The translations under genes and the position numbers were made by a program. Below are positions 25,963-35,228 of a stretch of DNA of 64,000 nt, one piece after another (the first letter of the stretch is position 1; the number at the start of each line of letters is the position of its first letter). Origin of the DNA: Chloroflexota bacterium (GTDB lineage Bacteria; Chloroflexota; Limnocylindria; Limnocylindrales; CSP1-4); NCBI GenBank assembly GCA_030447745.1, contig JAUJOH010000003.1, positions 102,727-166,726 of the forward strand, written 5' to 3'. Under the pieces are notes generated by a model. The model was given only the letters and a program-made list of their open reading frames with translations. It did no database searches and was not told where the DNA came from.

Positions 25963-26795
25963 CCACGAGGGACGGATCGCCGTCGTCACCGGCGGCGGCC
26001 GCGGGCTTGGCCGCCGGGCGGCCTGGGCCTCGCGTCGCGCGGGGCGACGGTCGTGTCGGTCGCACGCAACGAGGGCCAGCTCGCCGAGACGGCGGCCCTC
26101 GCCGGCGACGGGCCGGGTCGGATCGTCCCGATGCCCGCTGACGTCACGCAGATCCCGTCGGTCGACGCGTTGGCGGACCGCGTTCGCGCGAAGGTGGGGC
26201 GTCCGACGATCCTGGTCAACGCCGCCGGCTGGTTCGGGCCGATCGCGCTGATCCACGAATCGGATCCCGAGGATTGGATCCGGACCGTCACGGTCCTCGC
26301 GCTGGCGCCGTACCTCACTGTCCGCGCGTTCCTGCCAGGGATGCTCGACGAGGCGTGGGGCCGGATCGTCAACGTGACGTCGGCCGCGTCGCTCCACCCG
26401 CCGGGACCGCTCAACTCCGCGTACGCGACCGGGAAGGTCGCACTGAACCAGTTCACCCGGCATCTCGCCGCAGAGATCGCCGGGACAGGCGCGTCACCGC
26501 GAACGTCATCCATCCGGGTGACGTCCGGACGGACATGTGGCGGGACATCCGCGACCGGGTCGCGACGATGGGGCCGATCGCCGAGGCCTACCGGGCCTGG
26601 GCGACGTGGGTCGACGAGACCGGCGGTGATCCGCCCCACAAGGCGGTCGAGCTGATCCTGCGCCTCACCAGCGACGCGGGCAGTGAGCGGAACGGCGAGT
26701 TCTGCTGGATCGACGAGCCGCTCCAGGCGCCGATCCCCTCGTGGGGCGAGGCGCCCAAGCTCCAGCCCTGGCTGCAGGAGGCGTCCCGCGACTGA
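25955..26795 (+). pseudogene. SDR, frameshifted
   Basis: The protein begins MADHEGRIAVVTGGGRGLG and loses frame at about 26010-26045. It continues as ARNEGQLAETAALAGDGPG, ILVNAAGWFGPI, TSAASLHPPGP and YATGKVALNQF (catalytic YxxxK), shifts near 26490 and ends with VTANVIHPGDVRTDMWRD and a C-terminal tail to a stop at 26795. The ATG lies inside the mutarotase stop (8-base overlap), and the stop overlaps the next ATG, so translational coupling was the rule here. Likely a sugar or keto-deoxy-acid dehydrogenase. Confidence 0.8.
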
Positions 26796-27815
26796 TGGAC
26801 CCGACCGCGGTCCGCCGGATCGGGCAGACCGACGTCGCCGTCACCGAGCTCGGCTTCGGCGGCGCCTCGATCGGCGAGCTGTTCCACAAGGTGCCGGAAG
26901 AGGACGCGATCGCCGCGGTCCGGACGGCCTGGGAACTCGGCGTGCGGTACTTCGACACGGCGCCCTGGTACGGCCGCGGCCTGTCCGAGCTGCGGACCGG
27001 CGCCGGGCTGCGCGACCGGCCGCGCGAGGAGTTCGTGCTGTCGACCAAGGTCGGCCGCTGGCCTCCGCCCGAACGCCCTCGTCGCGTTCAGCAGTGCCCC
27101 GTGGGTCGGGGGCGCGCGCAACGACGTCGTCTTTGACTACTCGTACGACGGGATCATGCGGGCGGTCGACCAGAGCCGGCAGCGCCTGGGCGTCCCGCGC
27201 TACGACGTTGCGGTCATCCATGACCTGGACCACCTCTACCACGGGACGGGCCAGAAGCTCGACGGCTACTTCATGCAGCTCGCGACGTCCGGCTGGCGCG
27301 CGCTCACCGAGCTCAAGGCGGCCGGCGAGATCCGGGCGATCGCCGCCGGGATCAACGACCGGGGCTGATCCCGCGCTTCCTCGACCTCGTGGACGTCGAT
27401 GCGTTCCTCGTCGCGATGCCGTATACGCTCCTGCGCCAGGACGTGCTCGACGACGAGTTTCCGGCGGCCGTCGAGCGCGGCTGCGTTCATCGTCGGTGCG
27501 CCGTTCCAGTCGGCATCCTCGCCACCGGCGCGTCGAAGCCCGCCAACGCGGACTACGCGCCGCCCGAACCCGAGATGCTCGAGCGCGTCCGGCGGTTCGA
27601 AGCCGTCTGTTCGCGGCACGGCGTCCCCCTGGCCGCGGCCGCGCTCCAGTTCCCCTCGGGCATCCCGCCGTTTCGTCGGTGATCCCGGGTGCCCGGAACG
27701 CCGCGCGCAGGTTAGCCGCAACGTCGACACGTTCCGGCACAGGATCCCGCCGGACCTGTGGGCCGACCTCAAGCACGAACGCCTCGTGCGCGAGGACTCC
27801 CCGGTCCCGCCATGA
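26795..27815 (+). pseudogene. Aldo/keto reductase, L-fucose (D-threo-aldose 1-) dehydrogenase type, frameshifted
   Basis: The N-terminus RRIGQTDVAVTELGFGGASIGEL and RYFDTAPWYGRGLSE (catalytic Asp and Tyr) mark an aldo/keto reductase. Later pieces in other frames read DVVFDYSYDGIMRAVDQS, VAVIHDLDHLYHGTG, LVAMPYTLLRQDVLDDE, ILATGASKPANADYAPPEP and VSSVIPGA. Shifts fall near 27065, 27365, 27480 and 27670. The HDLD and YTLL segments are characteristic of the L-fucose dehydrogenase branch. It would oxidise the free deoxy sugar to a lactone, which fits the mutarotase gene before it and the fuconolactonase-like gene at 35272. Confidence 0.78.
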
Positions 27816-27828
27816 CGGGGTGGCGCGC

Positions 27829-28269
27829 GTGACCGACCCGGCGCGGCTCGTCGGGACCTGGCGGCTCCGGTCGTGGATCTCGACCGGTGAGGACGGCTCC
27901 GTCGCGGAGCCGATGGGCCGGTCGCCCGAGGGAATCCTCGTCTACACCGGCGGCGGGACGATGATCACGACGATCGGCCTGCCCGGCCGGCCGTGCATCA
28001 CCGGCGGCGACATCCTGCGCGGCCCGCCCGACGAGATCGTCGCCATGGCGACCACGTTCATCGCCTACTCCGGCACGTACCGACTCGACGGCGACGACGT
28101 CATCCACGACGTCGAGATGAGTCTCTTCCCCGACTGGGTCGGTACTCGGCAGCGGCGGCACGTATCGCTGTCCGACGACGGCTCGCGGCTGATGCTTAGC
28201 GCCGACCCGATGATGGTCCGCGGCCGGATCAGCGCCCAGCGCCTCGAGTGGGAGCGGATCCGGGACTGA
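27829..28269 (+). CDS. Lipocalin-like domain protein
   Basis: About 146 residues, starting at a GTG (27829, or in frame at 27820). The segments LVGTWRLRSWIS, PEGILVYTGGGTMITTIG, YSGTYRLDGDDVIHDVEMSLFPDWVGT and QRRHVSLSDDGSRLMLSAD match the lipocalin-like fold of small secondary-metabolism and catabolic-operon proteins. It may bind or process a small molecule; no catalytic role can be read. Last gene of the transporter/fucose-type operon. Its 3' end overlaps the convergent P450 gene by 41 bases. Confidence 0.8.
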   Translation: MTDPARLVGTWRLRSWISTGEDGSVAEPMGRSPEGILVYTGGGTMITTIGLPGRPCITGGDILRGPPDEIVAMATTFIAYSGTYRLDGDDVIHDVEMSLFPDWVGTRQRRHVSLSDDGSRLMLSADPMMVRGRISAQRLEWERIRD

Positions 28270-30757
28270 GCGTCAGCGCTTGGACGTGGCGCATCAGCTC
28301 CAGCTCGACTGCAAACGCAGGCTCCGGCGCCGCCTCGAACTCCGGCCAGCGGTCGAGGAGCGCGCTCGTGGCCGCCGCGATCTCCACGCGCGCCAGTTGG
28401 TAGCCGAGACAGGAGTGGTCGCCGGCCCCGAATGTCAGGTGGCCGGCCCGCCCGTCCGCGTCGGGACCGCCGTGGCGCGATTCCTTGCCTGGGTGGAGGC
28501 CGCGGCGCCACGGGTTGAAGCGGTCCGGATCCGCGAAGACGGTCTCGTCGCGGTTGGCCGAGCCGATCACGGCGCGGAGCGTCGCGCCAGCCGGGACGGT
28601 CGTGCCGTGCCACTCGACGTCGCGAGTCACCTCGCGGTCCTCCGCGATCACCGGGCCGCTGTGACGCAGCGCTTCCGAGATGACGGCGTCGAGCAGGGCC
28701 GGGTCCTCGTCGCTCGCGAGTGCGGCCTGCACATCCGGCGCTCCAGCGACGGTCGCCCATGTGTTCGCGATGGCGAGGCCGGTCGTCTCGCCACCGGCGA
28801 CGAGAAGCAGGCTGACGAACGAATGGACCTCGGCGCGCGAGAGCCATTGGCCGTCGACCTCTGCTCTGACGATGTGCGAGATCAGGTCGTCGCCCGGATC
28901 GCGGTACGCCGCGTCGATCCGCGGATCGAAGAGCGCGGCGAGCGCGGCGTGTGCGCCGCGACCTTCGGCTGCCGCCGCGGCGTCGCCACCGAGCCCCGAG
29001 AGGATCGCCGCGCTGTGGCGCGCGAACGCCTCGTGGTCGGTCTCGTCGAGGCCGAGCAGGTCGGCGATCACGAGTAGCGGCAGGGGCGACGCGACGGTAG
29101 CCCAGGCATCGACGGCGCCCGAGTCTGGCCACCGCTCGAACAGGGCTGCGATGCGGCGAGCGACCATCGGGCGGACGTGCTCGATCCTCCGTCCGACGAG
29201 CTCCGGGGCGACGATCGCGCGCCTGGTTCGGTGGGCGGAGCCGTCGAGGTTGACGAGGCTCGGGCCGATCTGCTCCGAGAACCGGCGGTACGGGCGCCCG
29301 ACGGCATAGGTGGCCGGATCGCGGAACACGGCGAGGACGTCGTCGTAGCGCGTGACGATCCAGCGGTCGGCGACCGGATCGTGCCAGATGGGCGCGTCGT
29401 GGCGGAGGCGCCGCCACGCCGGGAACGGGTCGCGCCGGAACTGCTCGGTGTGGAGCAGGTCGGGCGGCACGGCCGCGGTGCTTGTGGCCGTCATCCTCCG
29501 AGCGGCGGACACGCATCGGGCGGGGTCGCGTCGCGCGCGGACGAGCTCGATCGGGCGCCAAGCACGCGAGACGAGTCCGACCGAACGGGACGGCGGCGTG
29601 TCGGCGGCCAGGGCGAGGTCCGGAAACGCGGTGAACAGCCCGACGACGGCCTCGAAGGCCTCGATGCGGGCGAGGTGGGCACCCGCGCAGTGGCGCGGGC
29701 CGACGTTGAACGCGAGATGGCTGAACAGCCGTGGCCGGGATGGGTCGAAGCGAGCAGGATCCCGCCAGCGCCCGGGGTCGCGGTTCGCCGCTGCGTTGAC
29801 CGCGATCATCCGCTCCCCCGCGGCGATCGCGACGCCGCCCAGGGTCGTGTCGGCCGTTGCGCGGCGCGCGCGGAGGTGGACGACCGTGGTGTGGCGGAGG
29901 ACCTCCTCGAGGAACAGCGTGAATGCGTCGCGGTCGGCGAGCCACGCGGCCCGCTGCTCAGGCGGCTGCTGGAACACGACATGGATCGCGTTGCAGATCA
30001 AGAACGCGGTCGTCTCCGATCCGGCCTCGAACAGGAACTTGGCGTTGTCGATGACGTCGCGCTCGTCCCAGTCGGGGAAGATCTCCCGGCCCGCCGCCCA
30101 CAACAGGCTGATCGCGTCTTCGGCCGGCCGGTCGCGCCGCTCGCGGACGGTGTCGACGAGCGCGGGCTCGAGCGCTCTCGTCGCGACGACGGCCGCCTGG
30201 CGCGCCTCGGCGTCCTCGCCGTACGAGTGGCGCCAGGCGAGGACCGCTTCCATCCAGCCCTTCGCCTGGTCGAGCGTCGCGGCGTCCGCGTCGGGCAGTC
30301 CCAGCATCCGGGCGACGACGGCGATCGGCAGCAGCCGTGCAAAGTCGGCGAATAACTCGAACCGCTGCGTCCCGGCAAGGGTCGAGAGCCGCGCCGTGAC
30401 GATCGGGCGGACCGCGCTCGCCGCCTGCCGGGCGATCGGATCAGGGCGCCATGCGTGCGACAGCGAGCGGTGGAGCGCATCGTGAGGGGCACCGACGAGC
30501 GACCGGAAGTCGCGCCGGCCGACGATCTCGGCCGCGCCCGGCAGCGTCCGCGTCGGCTCCTCGAACAGGTCTTCGCGCCGTTCGACGAACGCGCAGCCGT
30601 CGTGGTCGAGCACGAGCCATGCGGCCATGCCCTCGTCCCACACGACGTTGCCGGCGGCGCGCATCCGCTCGTAGGCGGGGTACGGGTCGACGTCGCGGAG
30701 GTCCCGCAGCGACACGTCCGCGACAGGGCGGGTCGCGGCCGCCAGCGCGCCGGTCAC
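28229..30757 (-). CDS. Two complete cytochrome P450 domains in one reading frame (tandem P450-P450)
   Basis: From a GTG at 30757 (overlapping the upstream stop, GTGA) the frame runs 842 residues without a stop. P450-1 (residues 1-421): I-helix FEAGSETTAFL, ExxR in EEVLRHT, heme loop FNVGPRHCAGAHLAR. P450-2 (from Met at 29494): I-helix LLVAGGETTGLA, ExxR in ISEALRHSG, heme loop LTFGAGDHSCLGYQLAR. Each half has normal P450 length. In the alternative frame a TGA overlaps the ATG at 29494, so one indel near the end of P450-1 would give two ordinary coupled genes; GGAGG directly abuts that ATG. No ferredoxin or reductase gene is nearby. Upstream are isomerase- and mutarotase-like genes, which suggests a sugar-derived substrate (inference). 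Confidence 0.88.
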   Translation of the reverse strand: MTGALAAATRPVADVSLRDLRDVDPYPAYERMRAAGNVVWDEGMAAWLVLDHDGCAFVERREDLFEEPTRTLPGAAEIVGRRDFRSLVGAPHDALHRSLSHAWRPDPIARQAASAVRPIVTARLSTLAGTQRFELFADFARLLPIAVVARMLGLPDADAATLDQAKGWMEAVLAWRHSYGEDAEARQAAVVATRALEPALVDTVRERRDRPAEDAISLLWAAGREIFPDWDERDVIDNAKFLFEAGSETTAFLICNAIHVVFQQPPEQRAAWLADRDAFTLFLEEVLRHTTVVHLRARRATADTTLGGVAIAAGERMIAVNAAANRDPGRWRDPARFDPSRPRLFSHLAFNVGPRHCAGAHLARIEAFEAVVGLFTAFPDLALAADTPPSRSVGLVSRAWRPIELVRARRDPARCVSAARRMTATSTAAVPPDLLHTEQFRRDPFPAWRRLRHDAPIWHDPVADRWIVTRYDDVLAVFRDPATYAVGRPYRRFSEQIGPSLVNLDGSAHRTRRAIVAPELVGRRIEHVRPMVARRIAALFERWPDSGAVDAWATVASPLPLLVIADLLGLDETDHEAFARHSAAILSGLGGDAAAAAEGRGAHAALAALFDPRIDAAYRDPGDDLISHIVRAEVDGQWLSRAEVHSFVSLLLVAGGETTGLAIANTWATVAGAPDVQAALASDEDPALLDAVISEALRHSGPVIAEDREVTRDVEWHGTTVPAGATLRAVIGSANRDETVFADPDRFNPWRRGLHPGKESRHGGPDADGRAGHLTFGAGDHSCLGYQLARVEIAAATSALLDRWPEFEAAPEPAFAVELELMRHVQALTLSPGSAPTRGAGR

Positions 30758-32187
30758 ACGATCACGGCGTCGATCCCGAGGTGGCGGGCGACGGTCGCCA
30801 CGTCCCGAGAGAAGTCGCCGGGTGTCGCCGAGCTGTGGTGGTTTACGCCGGCGCTCGCCCAGCGCGACCACGCTTCTTCCACGGGACCCTCCCGGAAGCG
30901 GAAGGCGCCGTTCGACGTCCCGGTCTGCGGGAAGCGCCGCTCGGTCAGCTCGCCGCGAGCGACGACGTAGCGGAAGCCGCCGCGCGAATCGGGATGGGGC
31001 GTGAAGCCGACGAGCGTAGCGAGACCGGGTGCCGGCTCGAGCACGGCGCACACGCCGCAGTGCGGATCGCGGCCGCAGAACCAGCCGTTCCGGCGCAGCC
31101 GCGGTCGCTCGCCGGGAGCCAGCCATGCCAGGTCGTGCTCGCCGCTGTTGGCGATCACGACCTCGCCGGTGGCGTAGTCGATCGCCTCGATCTCCTGGTA
31201 GAGCGCGGCGCCGCCCAGCCGCTTCGTCGTCAGCATCGCGACCGCGGTCACGACGTCGCCGGTGCACGTGAACGGCCGGCCGGCGGTCGTCAGCCGTCCG
31301 AGCCCCCAGCACGGCGCGATCCCGACCGTCTCGCCAAAGCGGAACTGCTCGACGTGGCAGTTGAAGGCGCCCCCATCGAGCCGATGGGCGTCGGCGACGT
31401 CCTCGAGGGCCGCCGCCGCCCTCAGCGACCGCTCGAGGAGTCAGAGCCGTCGAGCGGCTCCTCGAAGGTCCAGTCGCGGCGGACCTCGGCCTCCAGCCCC
31501 CGTACCCGGTCGTCCGCGACGGCGCGGTAGTGCTCGACGACCTCGTCGGCGTCGATGGGCACGAGCTCGATCCCGGTCGCCGCGCGGAGGTCCGCGTCGT
31601 CCGCGTCCACGTGTTGGTAGCCCTCGAGGGGGCGCCCGATCCGCCCGAGCCGGGCGCGCGATAGACGTCGAGCGATTCCGGCAAGCCTGAGCGCATCGCG
31701 GACGCGCACCACCCCGGCGTGGTCCGAGCGCCGCGCGAGCACGAGGCTCGAACGGGCGCCCGTCTCGAGACAGGAGGTTCGTGATCATCAGGGCGCCGAC
31801 CGTCGCGCCGTGGGTCGTGATCGAGCCGTGATCGAACGCGCCGCTCACGAGCCCCGTCTCATGCAGCGCCCAGACGACGACAGGAACGCGCCGCAGCGCC
31901 TCGATGGCGGCCATCGTCCACGCGGCGGGTACCGCCATCGTCTGGACGACGAGCAGCACGTCGACGTCCGCCGCCGCAAACCTTTGTCCGATCGCGGCCC
32001 CGTCCTCCGCCGACGCGATCTCGGCCACCTCGACGGGCTCGACGACGTCCTCGGCTCGGCGGCGACGACGGCGCGTCAGTGCAAGGCGATCGGCCCGGAA
32101 CGTCAGCCCGGCGGTGTGCTCCAGAGCGTCCAGGTACGGGTGGACGACGCCGGCCCGCGGGCGGCAGGGTGTGGTCGACGCGGGCAT
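30754..32187 (-). pseudogene. Fucose/arabinose isomerase-like protein, frameshifted (paralogue of 12391-13785)
   Basis: It starts at MPASTTPCRPRAGVVHPYLD (32187), with VDVLLVVQTMAVPAAWTMAA and VVVWALHETGLVSG. The frame shifts near 31755 to SDHAGVVRVRDALRLAGIA and near 31440 to FNCHVEQFRFGE, then FTCTGDVVTAVAMLTTKRL, and ends with GVNHHSSATPGDFSRDVATVARHLGIDAVIV. The CTGD strand, the NCH element and the NHHSSATPG end align with the intact paralogue. About 470 residues in all. It follows the double mutarotase by seven bases and overlaps the P450 start, so it belongs to a deoxy-sugar-plus-P450 operon. Confidence 0.75.
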
Positions 32188-32194
32188 CGCTCTC

Positions 32195-32834
32195 TCAGTC
32201 CTGGTGGTAGACCTCATCGGCCGTGATCAGCTTCCCGTCGGCGTCCGCAATCGTCGTGATGATCCCTGCGAACGACTCGCCCCACCGCCGGTTCACGTCG
32301 GTCGCGTCGATCCGCCCGAAGACGGTCTCCATGTCCGGTAGTACTCGCCGTAGTAGATGACGTGCGCGCCGCGGCGGAACCCGTTGTAATTCCGGAACCC
32401 GGCGTCCTCGATCGCGGCCATCATGTCTGCCACGGGTCGGCATGGCGGGCGTCGTACTCGTCGGCGCGCTCGGGGTCGACGACGAAGTGCTGCGGGTCAT
32501 CGGTCCCTCGAGTGGAGGGCCGTCGGCCCGGAAGATCGGGCGGTACCAGAGAAGCTCGCCGGAGTCGTCGGTGATCTGGGCGATGACGTCGCGGAAGTAG
32601 CGGTTCCAGCGCTGGTTGGCGGGCTTCTGGGCCCTGCACGCCGAAGGCCGTCTTGGCGTCCGGCTCGCACTCGGCGTAATACCAGACGTCGGTCCCGCGC
32701 CGGAAGCGGTGAAGTTTCCGGATGCCCGATTCGCGGATTTCGTCGACGAGCTCGGGCCAGACCTCGGCGTGCCGCCGGTCGTACTCGGCCTCGGTCCCCG
32801 GGAAGATGCGGAGGTAGAAGGCGACGCGCTCCAT
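32195..32834 (-). pseudogene. Double-domain L-rhamnose mutarotase-family protein, frameshifted
   Basis: Domain 1: MERVAFYLRIFPGTEAEYD, RRHAEVWPELVDEIRESG, WYYAECEPDAKTAFG, then QRWNRYFRDVIAQITD in another frame. Domain 2: FVVDPERADEYDARHADPW, then (new frame) YYGEYY-like sequence and METVFGRIDATDVNRRWGE, ending VYHQD. Both repeats carry the Tyr/His pair (EYDRRH, EYDARH) of the mutarotase site. At least three frame changes are needed. A normal RhaM has about 105 residues; this one would have about 210. First gene of a leftward operon with the isomerase-like and P450 genes. Confidence 0.7.
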
Positions 32835-32865
32835 CGGGGCTCCTGGCGGTCTTCGGCGGCGGGCT

Positions 32866-32879
32866 GGTGACGGTTCCAG
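32866..32879 (-). promoter_or_regulatory. Operator-like site upstream of the double mutarotase
   Basis: The minus strand reads CTGGAACCGTCACC, 13 of 14 matching the site at 37109 (CTGGAAACGTCACC). It lies 32 bases before the mutarotase start and supports membership of this operon in the regulon. Confidence 0.52.
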
Positions 32880-32993
32880 TCGGTCATCGTAGCAGCACCG
32901 GGACGAGCCGGGACGGCTCACCGCCCCGCGCGCCTGGTGCAGCAAGCTTGACCTGCGGGGTCGACGCACAGGTGCCCCGACGCGAGTCCGAGG

Positions 32994-33813
32994 TCAGCCG
33001 AGGAGCACGATCGCCACCCCAATGACCGCGATCCCGGCCCCGAGCACGAGCCTGCCCGACGGTGCGCGCCGGTTCGACGACGTCCCAGCCGATCGCGAAC
33101 AGCGGGCCCGTCGCGACGACCGTCTGGACGATCGCCGGGTTTCCGCCGCCCTGGACGCCGAGGAGGATGAGCGCGAGGTGCGAGGTGATCGCCATCGCTC
33201 GCGGCACCATCGCCGGCAGGTCGCGCAACGGCACGTCGCGCGGCCACCACAGCGCCGCGCAGACCGCAGCCGAGGCCGCCGTTCGCACGACGTACGTCTC
33301 GACGACGCCCGAGCCGGCATCGGCCAGCAAGCGCCCGACCACGGTCACGGCGCCCGTGCCGACGGCCGCGACGAGATCCAGGCCGCCGTCCGGCGGCGTC
33401 CCAGCGTCGAACTCATCGCGCAGCGCGACGAGCACCCCCGCCACCACCACGATCGCGGCCGCGACCTGCCCGATCGACAGCTCGCCCGGCAGCAGCACGC
33501 CCGTCGCGACGGCGGCCGGCAGCGGGCTGACTGACTGCGCCGTCACTGTCGGGGCGGCGCCGCCCGCGGTGTACATGTCCCAGATCGCGACCGACGAGAT
33601 CACGAGGGCGGCCGTTCCCGCAGCGTGGAGCAGCACGACCCACGGCGACCAGACCCACGACATGAACGGTGCGAGCGGAAGGAGGAGCAGGCAGTTAAGG
33701 GTGAACAGCGGCGCCAGCAGCTGCCGCGCCGGGTAACGCTGCGCGAGCCGCGTCGAGAGCACCGCGACGACCGCGTTCATCGCCGCCGCCGCCAGTCCGA
33801 ACCCGACCTCCAC
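32994..33813 (-). pseudogene. EamA/DMT-family membrane transporter, frameshifted near the C-terminus
   Basis: A hydrophobic protein with a repeated EamA layout: EVGFGLAAAAMNAVVAVLSTRLAQ, APLFTLNCLLLLPLAPFMS, WVVLLHAAGTAALVIS, then QVAAAIVVVAGVLVALRDE and SHLALILLGVQGGGN with GPLFAIGWDVVEP. The frame shifts near 33070. The expected last helix, GRLVLGAGIAVIGVAIVLLG, is read in the next frame with a stop at 32994; without the shift the frame runs on to 32884 with non-membrane sequence. Probably exports or imports a small metabolite. Located upstream of the mutarotase operon on the same strand. Confidence 0.75.
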
Positions 33814-33825
33814 GAGCCGGCGGTC

Positions 33826-33973
33826 TCAGCCCACGAGGATCGCGGTCACCCGACCACGAGGAGTCCCGCCGCGAGCCTGACCCGCATCGGCGGGCGGCGT
33901 GGGGTCCGTGCCGACGACCATCTGAACCCCGTTCGCGAACGCCGCGACAATGGCCAGGATCGCGGCGCTCACG
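33826..33973 (-). pseudogene. Remnant of a second EamA-type transporter
   Basis: The minus strand reads SAAILAIVAAFANGVQMVVG (a first-helix-like stretch), and after a short gap and a frame change RVRLAAGLLVVG and VTAILVG with a stop, resembling the last helix of an EamA protein. The roughly 250 residues between are absent. It lies immediately upstream of the EamA gene, whose family often occurs as tandem pairs. Support is compositional and positional only. Confidence 0.35.
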
Positions 33974-34036
33974 TCTCGGTGCGGTCCTCTCGCGGGGACG
34001 GGTGGCTCGACCGCCGTGGTAGGCTGACGGTCAGTG

Positions 34037-34050
34037 CTGCAAACGGTACC
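34037..34050 (+). promoter_or_regulatory. LacI-type operator-like site upstream of the cysteine-motif family gene
   Basis: CTGCAAACGGTACC matches the 4154/21659 site in 13 of 14 positions. It lies 40 bases before the GTG at 34090, placing this unknown gene in the sugar regulon. Confidence 0.58.
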
Positions 34051-34089
34051 GGTATCGTCGCGCACTGTAGGAGCGTGGAGGGCGGCCCC

Positions 34090-35205
34090 GTGCCGGAGAC
34101 GACGATCGCGTTCACCGAGCTGCTCGGACGGCGGGTGCGGATGGGGACCTGGGAGGACCAGAAGGTCTCCACCTACCGGAAGATTCGCGAGGCGCTCGAC
34201 GCGGGGCGCTGGGACGAGGCAGGCCAGCTGGCGAGCTACTTCATCGACGAGGCGAACGTCTGCTTCACGCTCTACCGCCAGTGGATCGGAGACCTGAACG
34301 GGTTCCTCCGCGACAAGGGCGTCGATGCCGGCGTGATCCAGGGCCGCAACGACCAGGCGACCGAGCTCTCGAAGCTCCCGGACGGCTCACCGTGGCAGCC
34401 GCGGCGCCAGTGGGACCGCTTCCTGTCGGAGATGCAGGACGTCACCGCCGCGACGTACCGTGAGCAGCCGGAAGCCGCCAAGGCCGCGCTCGACACGGCC
34501 AAGGAGACGTGGCGCCAGTGCCATGACCGCGACGTCGACCACACCTACGCCCTCATGTCGCTGATCAAGGAGCAGTTGGGCGAGGGGGCGGTCCGCGAGA
34601 TGTACGACCGCGTCCTGCTGCCGTTGTTCGTGTGGCGCTACGAGAAGTTCGACATCGACAAGCACCCGTGGGACGAGGCGCTCGAGACCCTGATGCTCGT
34701 CGCCTGCGAGGCGATGCGCGGTCACCTCGTCGGACCCGAACGGACGGGTGACTTCGAGCTGATCGAGACCGAGGACCGGTTCATCCTGCGGTTCGACCCG
34801 TGCGGATCGGGACAGCGGACGGTGCGCGGCGACTGGGTCGAAGGGACACCGGCCCGGATGGAGCCGCCGTACGGCTGGAAGGTGACCGAGGAACCGCACA
34901 CCTGGAACCACAACACGCCGGGCGTCTGCCTCTACTGCGCCCACTGCATCATCCTGATGGAAGAGATGCCGATGGACCGATTCGGCTATCCCGTTCGGGT
35001 GATCGACCCGCCCGTCTATCCGGACACGAACCCCGATCCCGCCGCGCGGCAGAAGTGCCAGTGGCAGATGTTCAAGGATCCGACGGCCGTGCCGGACGAG
35101 TACTACACGCGTGTCGGGCGGACGAAGCCGACGACGTTCGGATCCAAGGCCCACAACGCCCCGGAGCTGCCGAACCTGAACGCCGGGCTCCCGGGCGCCG
35201 GCTGA
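34090..35205 (+). CDS. Uncharacterised protein with CxxC-type cysteine cluster (family also at 41459)
   Basis: A 371-residue soluble protein I do not recognise. It starts at a GTG with GGAGG eight bases upstream. The N-terminal two thirds look helical (TWEDQKVSTYRKIREALDAG, ASYFIDEANVCFTLYRQWI). A conserved block FDPCGSGQRTVRGDWVEGT is followed by TPGVCLYCAHCIILMEEMP and a late KCQWQMFKDP; these five cysteines plus nearby acidic residues suggest a metal-binding site. There is no signal peptide. It is single in its transcription unit, has an operator-like site, and ends at a terminator shared with the fuconolactonase-like gene. A related, C-terminally broken copy lies at 41459-42283. Possibly an enzyme of the sugar pathway; function unknown. 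Confidence 0.8.
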   Translation: MPETTIAFTELLGRRVRMGTWEDQKVSTYRKIREALDAGRWDEAGQLASYFIDEANVCFTLYRQWIGDLNGFLRDKGVDAGVIQGRNDQATELSKLPDGSPWQPRRQWDRFLSEMQDVTAATYREQPEAAKAALDTAKETWRQCHDRDVDHTYALMSLIKEQLGEGAVREMYDRVLLPLFVWRYEKFDIDKHPWDEALETLMLVACEAMRGHLVGPERTGDFELIETEDRFILRFDPCGSGQRTVRGDWVEGTPARMEPPYGWKVTEEPHTWNHNTPGVCLYCAHCIILMEEMPMDRFGYPVRVIDPPVYPDTNPDPAARQKCQWQMFKDPTAVPDEYYTRVGRTKPTTFGSKAHNAPELPNLNAGLPGAG

Positions 35206-35228
35206 CGACGACCCCTTTCGGGTAGAAG

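Noticed and set aside
28229-31696. The full 1155-codon frame as a single protein
   Set aside because: Its first 313 codons are an out-of-frame reading of the isomerase-like gene; P450 sequence begins only at the GTG at 30757.
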